Positions 1 through 6,004 of a DNA stretch of 6,004 bases are shown here, piece after piece. The translations under genes were made by a program, and so were the position numbers. Location of the stretch: positions 1 through 6,004 of the forward strand of contig JASHWY010000155.1 in assembly GCA_030043835.1 (NCBI GenBank). Direction: 5' to 3'. The stretch is from Thermoplasmata archaeon (GTDB taxonomy: Archaea; Thermoplasmatota; Thermoplasmata; Lutacidiplasmatales; UBA184). The notes under the pieces were generated by a model. It did not search any database and was not told the DNA's origin. It saw only the letters and a list, made by a program, of their open reading frames with translations. Position 1 is the stretch's first letter, and every line of letters begins with the position of its first letter.

Positions 1-1424
1 AAGACCGAACAGACGACCCGCCGGCCGAAAAGGAACGTGAGGGCCCCCATCGCGGCGTAGGTGATGAGCAGGATGGCGAAGACGCTCGCCGCGAGCGGCG
101 CGGAGCCGATCCCCATGCTCCAACCGAGGACCGGAACCTGCGTCCCGGAGGGCGCGTTCGGGAAGACGACCCCGTAGTAGATGCTTGGATAGAAGACGGC
201 GAAGGCACCGTACGAACCCAGCATGAGGAGGAGCCGGATGCGGTTTTCCCCGCTCCGGGTCTCGCGCAGCTTGAAGACGACCAAGGCCCCCATCTCGGCG
301 CCCATCATGAGCAGGAACCACGTGGACGCGGTCACCGTCGCGATGAACCAGAACCCGTTCGACACCGCGTTTTCGAGAACGGTGGGAGCGCTGCCCGAGA
401 GTGGCAGGAACGGGAAGCCCCCGAGGTACGTCGCGGGCTCAATCTCGACGGCGAGGACCGCTCCCATGAACAGCTCGGCGACGAAGATGAGGGCAAGGAC
501 CTGGAACGCCCAGTTCGGCCGGAGCTGCCAGGTCACGGGCGCGCGCCCGACCCCGCGCTCCGGACGGGTGACGGCCTCGTAGAACAGGACCATCTCGGCG
601 ATGATCGAGAGGGCGAAGAGGCCGCCGTTCCCGTAGTATTGCCAGAGGAAGAGACCGGCCATCATCCCGCCGTAGATGGCGAGCAGGAGGACGAGGTACG
701 TCGCGAACGCGGACGGGAGCTCGCGGTGCCGGTAAAGGAACTCCATGGCGTAGATGAACAGGACGATCATGAGGACGCTCGAACCGTAGATCGCGAGCGC
801 GTTCCACCAGCCCTCGGCCAAGGCGGGGGGGGAGAGGAACATGATCGCTCCCTGGGCCATCGCGAAGAGGAACAGCGGCTTCGGGAGCAGGTTCCGAAGG
901 AAGTACGCCGAGAGCATCATCTCGGAGGCCATCGTGAATAGGAACCACGATGAGTTCACGATCCCGACCCCGAGACCGATCGCCCCCGAGAGTCCGGGTC
1001 CGGTCGCGACCACCGGGCTACCCGACGCCGCGGCAAACGTCCAACCCATCAGAAGTTCATTCCCGAGAACGAGCGCGATCACCACCCCGACGAAGGTGGA
1101 GAGTCGGACCAGAGCGGGCGGAGGGCTCTCGGGGCCGCGCTCAAGGCGGGAGCGCATCTCGCGAGCATGCGCGGCGAACACCGCGAACGCGCTCGCCGAC
1201 ATGAGCGCGCTCGCGACCCAGAACCCCTCGATCAGCGACGCCGCGCCGGGATGGATGAAGTAGATCGCCGCTCCCCCGAACATCGCGGCCATCATGAGCA
1301 GCACGAAAACGACGGTCCCGGCGCGCAGCGGCGTGCGCGCCTCCGCGGCCCAGCGGATCACGATGGCCGTGGTGGCGACCATGCCCGCCGCCAGCGGCCA
1401 CAGGACGAGCTGAGGGTTCAGCAT
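1..1424 (-). CDS. Large polytopic membrane protein with internal duplication, 3' end cut by window edge
   Basis: I do not recognise the family. The reading frame runs from ATG at 1424 to the left edge with no stop, giving 474 codons plus two bases, so the C-terminus is missing. It is almost entirely hydrophobic, with about 13 likely membrane helices (roughly residues 5-23, 36-55, 65-87, 107-128, 155-175, 183-203, 208-230, 238-262, 268-286, 303-325, 354-385, 397-420, 440-466). Two segments, about residues 110-200 and 305-420, resemble each other: each has an E-L-x-M-G motif, then a W-F-L...E-M helix, then a G-A...P helix. Acidic residues inside these helices suggest a functional core. The last visible residues, GRRVVCSV after the final helix, put a single Cys (472) at the edge. 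ATG 1424 is the first usable start after an in-frame TAA at 1514-1512. A weak GGAAG lies six bases upstream. It follows the 451-aa membrane gene by 34 bases, so co-transcription is likely. A transporter or a respiratory membrane subunit are both possible. Confidence 0.85.
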   Translation of the reverse strand, partial: MLNPQLVLWPLAAGMVATTAIVIRWAAEARTPLRAGTVVFVLLMMAAMFGGAAIYFIHPGAASLIEGFWVASALMSASAFAVFAAHAREMRSRLERGPESPPPALVRLSTFVGVVIALVLGNELLMGWTFAAASGSPVVATGPGLSGAIGLGVGIVNSSWFLFTMASEMMLSAYFLRNLLPKPLFLFAMAQGAIMFLSPPALAEGWWNALAIYGSSVLMIVLFIYAMEFLYRHRELPSAFATYLVLLLAIYGGMMAGLFLWQYYGNGGLFALSIIAEMVLFYEAVTRPERGVGRAPVTWQLRPNWAFQVLALIFVAELFMGAVLAVEIEPATYLGGFPFLPLSGSAPTVLENAVSNGFWFIATVTASTWFLLMMGAEMGALVVFKLRETRSGENRIRLLLMLGSYGAFAVFYPSIYYGVVFPNAPSGTQVPVLGWSMGIGSAPLAASVFAILLITYAAMGALTFLFGRRVVCSV

Positions 1425-1458
1425 CGTGAGCTTCCGGCGATAGGCGGAGAGGTATCGG

Positions 1459-2814
1459 TCATCGAGCTTGGGCTCCGGCAGAGGAAGGGATCGGGTCGGG
1501 GGACGGTGCCGTTAGCCCCGAGGGGCGGGCGTCGGAATCGTCGGACGGGACCGAGGGGGCCCGTCCTGCGGGAGGGTTCTCGTCGTGGGAGCCAGCGACG
1601 ACCGTCTCACCGACCGTCGCTTCGAGCGGAGAGAACGCGCGTCCCGGCAGGAGGGCAACCGTGATCGCGAACCCTCCGAGGAGAAGATACTGGAACGCCC
1701 ATCGAAGGTACAGGACGGGCCCTGCGGGGAAGACCGGGGCAATCGCCCCCCAGGACGAGGGGGCTCCCAGCACCCCCAGGAGCTCGTTACCGAACCCCTC
1801 GATCCCCCAACCGGACCACGGAGGGGGAACCCAGGCGACCAGGGCGAGACCGCCGAGCAACGCAGCGCCTCGGACGACGTAGCCGGCCGGTCTGCGGGCG
1901 GCGAGGGAAAACCACCGAGCGAGTTCCCTCGGGAACAGCGCGGCCATCACCGCGAGGATCGCCACCAGCTCGTACTCGAGAATCCACGCGGTCCATTGGG
2001 CGGCGCTCGCGGCGAGGGGAGGGACGAGTGTCCAACCGACGAGCATGGCGAGGGCCCAAGAGACGCCCGCGAGCAGCAGGGCCGTGCGCAGCACCACCCC
2101 GGCGACGAACTTACGGTCGTGAGCCGGAGGACGGTAGACGACGGCGGGAGCCGTCCCGCTGCGGGCTCGTCGGCTCACCCCGATGACGTCCCCGTACACT
2201 TGGAGCAGCATCTCCTGAGCGAGGAGCGCGATCCAGACGACGGCGATCTGGAAGACCCCGAGGAACCAGTTGTTCACGAGGAGGTTGTCCGCATTGGAAC
2301 CGGTGATCTGTGCCACTGCGCCTACGCCGGCGGTCGCCGCCGCCGTGGTCCCGCAGCAGGCGCCCAGGGTGACGACGGCGAGCATCGCCGGGGTGAGCCC
2401 CGCGACCGACCCGATCGCGGTGGGTCCGCCGGTCGCGGACCGCCGCATCCGGATGAGCTGGGCGGAGAGGAGCACCGCGACCGACATGCCGATGGCGACT
2501 CCCATCGAAACGAGGACGGTTGCCCAGGTCGCGAACCAGGGAAGCGTAACGGCCCCCCACGGCGCCCAAATGATGAGGGCCGGGAAGTCCCACGGAGGTT
2601 GGCCGAGGCCGGGGCTCCAGATGATCTCGGTGTAGTACGGCGGCGGAAGGCGCGTCAGGATCAGCATGGTCCCCAGCACCATCGAACCGAGCGCGTAGAG
2701 GATTCCGAAGAACACGGTCATGGCGACGGCGTGGGATCGCCGGATATAGCCACGAATCTCGCGGAGCGTTAGCAAGGAGAGGGCGGAGACGCGGCCAGCC
2801 TCGGACACCAGCAC
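1459..2814 (-). CDS. Polytopic membrane protein with Cys-Cys pair in a membrane helix, unknown function
   Basis: I do not recognise the family. The 451-residue product has about eight likely membrane helices (roughly 30-54, 90-122, 136-165, 183-206, 237-262, 278-294, 310-329, 365-389). An aromatic/proline-rich loop (about 55-90) and a second one (about 328-365) probably face outside. Helix three is unusual: it starts G-L-T-P-A-M near residue 139, continues into G-A-C-C-G-T-T, and holds adjacent cysteines 153 and 154 in a small-residue stretch. Helix four ends in an E-M-L-L motif (201-204), echoing E-M motifs in the next gene. Residues 391-451 form a hydrophilic Pro/Ser/Asp-rich tail with no visible domain. 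The start is GTG at 2814. A second in-frame GTG at 2808 fits better as a leaderless start, about 26 bases from the TATA element. The first ATG is codon 32. It is the promoter-proximal gene of a probable two-gene operon. The codon pattern and continuous hydrophobicity favour this frame over the charged antisense frames. Confidence 0.9.
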   Translation of the reverse strand: MLVSEAGRVSALSLLTLREIRGYIRRSHAVAMTVFFGILYALGSMVLGTMLILTRLPPPYYTEIIWSPGLGQPPWDFPALIIWAPWGAVTLPWFATWATVLVSMGVAIGMSVAVLLSAQLIRMRRSATGGPTAIGSVAGLTPAMLAVVTLGACCGTTAAATAGVGAVAQITGSNADNLLVNNWFLGVFQIAVVWIALLAQEMLLQVYGDVIGVSRRARSGTAPAVVYRPPAHDRKFVAGVVLRTALLLAGVSWALAMLVGWTLVPPLAASAAQWTAWILEYELVAILAVMAALFPRELARWFSLAARRPAGYVVRGAALLGGLALVAWVPPPWSGWGIEGFGNELLGVLGAPSSWGAIAPVFPAGPVLYLRWAFQYLLLGGFAITVALLPGRAFSPLEATVGETVVAGSHDENPPAGRAPSVPSDDSDARPSGLTAPSPDPIPSSAGAQAR

Positions 2815-2830
2815 GTAGCTCGCGCGGAGA

Positions 2831-2838
2831 CTTATAAG
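2831..2838. promoter_or_regulatory. Palindromic TATA-like element between divergent operons
   Basis: CTTATAAG reads the same on both strands and is one of the few AT-rich spots in the 175-base intergenic region. Archaeal TATA boxes sit about 26-27 bases before the transcription start. On the minus strand that places the start near 2808, right at an in-frame GTG of the membrane gene, which suggests a leaderless transcript. On the plus strand the predicted start is near 2861, leaving a leader of about 130 bases before malate synthase. Purine-rich bases (GGAGA) precede the box on the plus strand, as expected of a BRE, while the minus-strand flank is less convincing. A bacterial -10 (TATAAG) is conceivable, but no good -35 is seen on either strand. 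Confidence 0.5.
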
Positions 2839-2913
2839 ACATAGGTTGGCGCCGGAAAGCCGGGGTCAGACTCGGCCGGCCGGCGACCGGTGCGGGGCCT
2901 GGCAACCTAATAC

Positions 2914-2932
2914 CTTCCCCGCTGTGGGGAAG
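2914..2932. repeat. Short perfect inverted repeat upstream of malate synthase
   Basis: CTTCCCC (2914-2920) and GGGGAAG (2926-2932) are perfect 7-base complementary arms around a 5-base loop, GCTGT. The element lies about 58 bases before the malate synthase ATG and just after an AT-rich patch. It could be an operator for a dimeric regulator or a hairpin in the leader. In DNA this GC-rich, a 7-base match can also arise by chance. Confidence 0.35.
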
Positions 2933-2989
2933 CCGCTCCGGTCGGGGCAGGGAAGCTTTCGTCGGGTTCCCACCCGTGCACGGTCCGAG

Positions 2990-4606
2990 ATGCAAGCAGG
3001 AAAGGCGTCACCGGGGAAAGGGGTCCCGAGCGTCACGCTCCGGGCCAAGGTTCCCTCGGGCGGCGAGGGAATCCTGACCGAAGAAGCCCTCGACTTCTTG
3101 GGCGGCCTCCACACACTCTTCGAGGCGCGGCGTCAGGAACTCCTCCACTCGCGGGGGACTTTCCGGACGACCGTCGCCGCCGGACTCGTGCCCAAGTTCC
3201 CCGACGAGACCAAGAAGGTCCGGGAGTCGGAATGGACCGTTCCGGCACCCCCGGCCGACCTACTAGACCGTCGCGTGGAGATCACCGGCCCCACCGACCG
3301 GAAGATGATCATCGACGCCCTCAACTCAGGGGCTCGGGTCTACATGGCCGACTTCGAGGACGCCCACGCACCGACCTGGGAGGGCACGGTCCTCGGTCAG
3401 GCGAACCTCGTGGAGGCGGTCCGACGTCGGATCACGTTCAAGGCCCCCGGGGGGCGCGACTATCGGCTCAACGAGCGAATCGCGACCCTCATGGTCCGGC
3501 CCCGCGGCTGGCACCTTCTCGAACGACACCTTGAGGTCGACGGCTTTCCGATCTCGGGGAGCCTCTTCGACTTCGGCCTCTTCTTCTTCCACAACGCCCA
3601 CGAGCTCGTGGGTCGCGGCACAGGGCCCTACTTCTATCTTCCGAAGATCGAGCATTACCTCGAAGCTCGACTCTGGAACGACGTTTTCGTGGAATCGGAG
3701 AAGGCCCTCACGCTCCCGCACGGAACGATCCGAGCGACCGTGCTCATCGAGACGCTCCCGGCCGCGTTCCAGCTGGACGAGATCCTCTGGGAGCTAAAGG
3801 AACATTCCGTCGGCCTCAACTGCGGCCGCTGGGACTACCTCTTCAGCGTCATCAAGCAATTCCAGGACCGCGGCGACGTCCGGTTCCCCGACCGCGATCA
3901 GCTCACGATGTCGACCCCGTTCATGACCGCGTACACGCACCGGCTCATCCGGGTCTGCCACCGACGGGGGGCCCATGCGATGGGCGGCATGGCCGCCCAG
4001 ATTCCGATCAAGGAGAATCCCGAGAAGAGCGCGGAGGCGATCGCGAAGGTCGTCGCGGACAAGGAGCGGGAGGTCCGGGCCGGACACGACGGGACGTGGG
4101 TCGCGCACCCGGGCCTCGTCCCGGTCGCCCTCGAGGTCTTCGACCGGGAGATGCCGACGCCCCACCAGATGAACCGTCCGTTGCCGGTCGAGACGATCGG
4201 GCCGCGCGAGCTCCTACCCATCCCGTCCGGGACGGTGACCCCGGGAGGGGTCCAGCGGAACGCACGGGTCGCCCTACGGTACCTCGAGTCGTGGTTGCGA
4301 GGGATCGGGTGCGTTCCGATCGACCACCTCATGGAGGACGCCGCGACCGCCGAGATTGCGCGGTCGGAGCTCTGGCACTGGGTCCGCCACGGCTCCCGTC
4401 TTCCGGACGGAGCGCCCGTGACTAAAGCGCTCGTCTCGGGCTACCTTCGTAGCGAGCAGGCCGAACTGCTGAGGGAAAGAAACCACCACGACCCGGGACG
4501 GGCCATCGAGCGAGCGCGCGCGCTCCTCGAGGAGGTCGTTTCGGCGCCCGAGCTCGAGGGGTTTATCACGAGTAAGGCGTACCCCCAACTCGAGGCGACG
4601 CCCTGA
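2990..4606 (+). CDS. aceB: Malate synthase A
   Basis: Condenses glyoxylate with acetyl-CoA and water to malate and CoA, the second step of the glyoxylate shunt. It is a Mg-dependent cytoplasmic enzyme. The 538-residue product from ATG 2990 matches the usual length of about 530 for type A. It has the PROSITE-type signature [16 protein letters not shown] at residues 270-285. Other family blocks are [19 protein letters not shown] (119-124), V-R-P-R-G (169-173, containing the likely catalytic Arg), [35 protein letters not shown] and M-E-D-A-A-T-A-E-I (448-456). Asp450 in the last block is the likely catalytic base. The frame is open further upstream to TTG 2846, but residues before Met 2990 do not look like the family. 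No clear ribosome binding site precedes the ATG. It is translated just ahead of isocitrate lyase, 11 bases away, in one operon. No truncation is seen. Confidence 0.97.
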   Translation: MQAGKASPGKGVPSVTLRAKVPSGGEGILTEEALDFLGGLHTLFEARRQELLHSRGTFRTTVAAGLVPKFPDETKKVRESEWTVPAPPADLLDRRVEITGPTDRKMIIDALNSGARVYMADFEDAHAPTWEGTVLGQANLVEAVRRRITFKAPGGRDYRLNERIATLMVRPRGWHLLERHLEVDGFPISGSLFDFGLFFFHNAHELVGRGTGPYFYLPKIEHYLEARLWNDVFVESEKALTLPHGTIRATVLIETLPAAFQLDEILWELKEHSVGLNCGRWDYLFSVIKQFQDRGDVRFPDRDQLTMSTPFMTAYTHRLIRVCHRRGAHAMGGMAAQIPIKENPEKSAEAIAKVVADKEREVRAGHDGTWVAHPGLVPVALEVFDREMPTPHQMNRPLPVETIGPRELLPIPSGTVTPGGVQRNARVALRYLESWLRGIGCVPIDHLMEDAATAEIARSELWHWVRHGSRLPDGAPVTKALVSGYLRSEQAELLRERNHHDPGRAIERARALLEEVVSAPELEGFITSKAYPQLEATP

Positions 4607-4612
4607 GGGGAG
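4605..4612 (+). promoter_or_regulatory. Ribosome binding site of isocitrate lyase overlapping the malate synthase stop
   Basis: GAGGGGAG overlaps the last two bases of the malate synthase TGA and ends five bases before the isocitrate lyase ATG at 4618. This is good spacing for pairing with the 3' end of 16S rRNA, although the core is an imperfect GGAGG. The arrangement suggests translational coupling of the two enzymes and supports the ATG 4618 start. Confidence 0.6.
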
Positions 4613-4617
4613 CCAGC

Positions 4618-5952
4618 ATGACGGGGACGGGACCATCGGAGTGGAAAGAGAGCGAGCGTTGGAGGGGGATCGTCCGACCGTACCACGCGCCCGACGTGGA
4701 GCGTCTCAAAGGCTCCGTCCGCATCGAGTACACGCTCGCCACGATCGGCGCCCAGCGCTTGTGGCGGCTCCTCCGGTCGGAGCCGTACGTCCCGGCCCTC
4801 GGAGCGATGACCGGTACCCAAGCGGTCCAGATGGTCGCCGCCGGACTTCCCGCGATCTACGCCAGCGGCTGGCAGGTCGCCGCAGACGCGAACACCGCCT
4901 CCGAGACGTACCCGGACCAGAGCCTCTACCCCGCCGACAGCATGCCAACGCTCGTCCGCCGGATCAACAGTGCGTTCCGGCGGGAGGACGAGAAGCAGCA
5001 TGCCTCAGGGAAAGGGGACACCTACTGGTACGCCCCGATCCTCGCCGACGCCGAAGCCGGGTTCGGCGGCACGCTCAACGTCTTCGAGCTCACGAAGTCG
5101 CTCATCGACGCCGGGGTCGCCGGCCTTCACATCGAGGACCAGCTCGCCTCGGTCAAGAAGTGCGGGCACATGGGTGGGAAGGTCTTGGTCCCGGCACGGG
5201 AGTTCAACCAGAAGCTGTGGGCGGCTCGGCTCGCAGCGGACCTCCTCGACGTGCCGACCGTTCTGCTCGCCCGGACCGACGCGCTTAGCGCCAAGCTCCT
5301 GACGAGCGACATCGACCCGCGCGACGCGCCGTTCCTCACCGGAAAACGAACCCCCGAGGGGTTCTTCGAGATCACCGGAGGCCTCGACATGGCGATCGCC
5401 CGGGGCCTCGCCTACGCGCCGTACGCCGACCTTCTCTGGTTCGAGACCTCCGGGCCGGACCTTGAGGACGCCGAGCGGTTCGCGCGCGAGATCCACCGCG
5501 AGTTCCCGGGAAAGATGCTCGCGTACAACTGCTCGCCGTCGTTCAACTGGCGGAAGAAGCTCCCCCCGGACACGATCGCCGAGTTCCAATCGACGATCGC
5601 CGAGATGGGCTACAAGTTCCAGTTCGTGACCCTCGCGGGATTCCACGCCCTCAATCTGTCGATGTTCAAGCTCGCGAAGGGGTACGGCCGCACCGGCATG
5701 GCCGCGTATACCGACCTCCAGGAAGAGGAGTTCCGCGCCGAGGAGGAGGGATACGCCGCCGTGAAGCACCAGTCGTTCGTCGGCGCGGGGTACTTCGACG
5801 ACGTATCGCAGGTCCTCTCGGGAGGCCTCACGACCACGCTCGCGATGGAGGGCTCCACCGAGCAGGAACAGTTCGCGGCGGCGAAGCCCGCTCCGGATCG
5901 CCCCGCGGGGGCCCGAGACCGGAAGGCGCCCTCGGCTTCGAAGGCGGGCTAA
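4618..5952 (+). CDS. aceA: Isocitrate lyase
   Basis: Cleaves isocitrate to succinate and glyoxylate, the entry step of the glyoxylate shunt. It is a cytoplasmic Mg-dependent enzyme, normally a homotetramer. The 444-residue protein carries the isocitrate lyase signature K-K-C-G-H-M at 180-185, with catalytic Cys182. It also has S-G-W-Q-V-A-A-D (83-90) for substrate binding, D-A-E-A-G-F-G-G (144-151) with the metal-binding Asp, H-I-E-D-Q (171-175), N-C-S-P-S-F-N-W (304-311) and T-L-A-G-F-H (338-343). The signature Cys motif separates it from methylisocitrate lyase. The N-terminus begins at the expected place, with [10 protein letters not shown] near residue 32. The family normally ends around the G-S-T-E-x-x-Q-F motif. 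Here that Phe is residue 419, and 25 more Ala/Pro/Lys/Arg-rich residues follow before TAA. It is co-transcribed with malate synthase. I see no terminator in the 52 bases after the stop. Confidence 0.98.
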   Translation: MTGTGPSEWKESERWRGIVRPYHAPDVERLKGSVRIEYTLATIGAQRLWRLLRSEPYVPALGAMTGTQAVQMVAAGLPAIYASGWQVAADANTASETYPDQSLYPADSMPTLVRRINSAFRREDEKQHASGKGDTYWYAPILADAEAGFGGTLNVFELTKSLIDAGVAGLHIEDQLASVKKCGHMGGKVLVPAREFNQKLWAARLAADLLDVPTVLLARTDALSAKLLTSDIDPRDAPFLTGKRTPEGFFEITGGLDMAIARGLAYAPYADLLWFETSGPDLEDAERFAREIHREFPGKMLAYNCSPSFNWRKKLPPDTIAEFQSTIAEMGYKFQFVTLAGFHALNLSMFKLAKGYGRTGMAAYTDLQEEEFRAEEEGYAAVKHQSFVGAGYFDDVSQVLSGGLTTTLAMEGSTEQEQFAAAKPAPDRPAGARDRKAPSASKAG

Positions 5953-6004
5953 CTGCGTCCACGACCGGGCCCTGCCTCCGAAGCGCCCGATGCGTTGGGT
6001 CCGG

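Larger units (their letters stand above)
2815..2989. other. Divergent intergenic control region
   Basis: This 175-base gap separates the starts of the two operons. Besides the TATA-like palindrome at 2831-2838 it has a GC palindrome (CGGCCGGCCG, about 2873-2882), a second AT-rich patch (CTAATACC, about 2907-2914) that could be an alternative plus-strand promoter element, and a short inverted repeat at 2914-2932. The malate synthase frame stays open back to a TTG at 2846. The encoded residues there have no counterpart in the family, so I treat this as untranslated. No small gene is supported. Confidence 0.5.

Noticed and set aside
439..948. 169-codon minus-strand frame inside the partial membrane gene
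   Set aside because: Arg/Pro/His-rich frame-shifted reading of the same DNA. The frame open from 1424 to the edge gives consistent membrane helices.
1585..2772. 395-codon open frame on the plus strand opposite the 451-aa membrane gene
   Set aside because: The translation is a run of Arg, Gly, Glu, Asp and Pro with no hydrophobic core, as expected from the antisense of a GC-rich membrane gene. The minus strand gives a coherent multi-helix protein.
2873..2882. GC palindrome CGGCCGGCCG as an operator
   Set aside because: In DNA this rich in G and C such palindromes are common, and nothing else singles it out.
2846..2989. 48-residue N-terminal extension of malate synthase from TTG 2846
   Set aside because: The residues do not resemble the family, the resulting length would exceed the norm, and the stretch contains the candidate promoter elements. 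ATG 2990 gives the expected length and N-terminus.
2111..2995. 294-codon minus-strand frame overlapping the intergenic region and the membrane gene
   Set aside because: Arg/Pro/His-rich with no domain. It is an out-of-frame shadow of the 451-aa gene that also runs across the promoter region.
5005..5769. 254-codon minus-strand frame opposite isocitrate lyase
   Set aside because: A charged, repetitive composition that mirrors the isocitrate lyase codons. The plus strand encodes an unmistakable enzyme.
5990..6004. ATG near the right edge that could begin another gene
   Set aside because: Only five codons are visible (M-R-W-V-R) and no ribosome binding site is clear, so nothing supports a gene.

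Overview
The window carries four genes in two divergent pairs around a roughly 175-base control region. The DNA is GC-rich with strong third-position G/C preference. The intergenic region has an archaeal-looking palindromic TATA element, CTTATAAG, spaced correctly for a leaderless GTG start. I see no convincing bacterial -35/-10 pair. A GC-rich archaeon (for example within the Thermoplasmatota) is my leading guess, but it rests on promoter appearance and on the look of the membrane proteins. A GC-rich bacterium is not excluded.

Plus strand, 2990-5952: a complete glyoxylate shunt. Malate synthase A (aceB, 538 aa) is followed 11 bases later by isocitrate lyase (aceA, 444 aa). A purine-rich ribosome binding site overlaps the aceB stop codon. 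The family signatures and the active-site blocks checked are present in both proteins. Isocitrate lyase splits isocitrate to succinate and glyoxylate, and malate synthase condenses glyoxylate with acetyl-CoA to malate. Together they let the cell grow on acetate, fatty acids or other C2-yielding substrates without losing two carbons as CO2. No regulator or isocitrate dehydrogenase kinase gene lies in the window.

Minus strand, 2814-1: two polytopic membrane proteins of unrecognised family, 34 bases apart and probably one operon. The first (451 aa, about eight helices) has a Cys-Cys pair in a Gly/Ala/Thr-rich membrane helix and a disordered-looking C-terminal tail. The second (at least 474 aa, about 13 helices, running off the left edge) contains an internal duplication with acidic residues inside helices. 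It ends, at the window edge, in a Gly-Arg-Arg-Val-Val-Cys motif that may begin an iron-sulfur segment. A role in membrane electron transport is possible but not shown.

The left pair is the part most likely to be undescribed. The right pair is a conventional pathway. No RNA genes, mobile elements, CRISPR arrays or terminators were seen.
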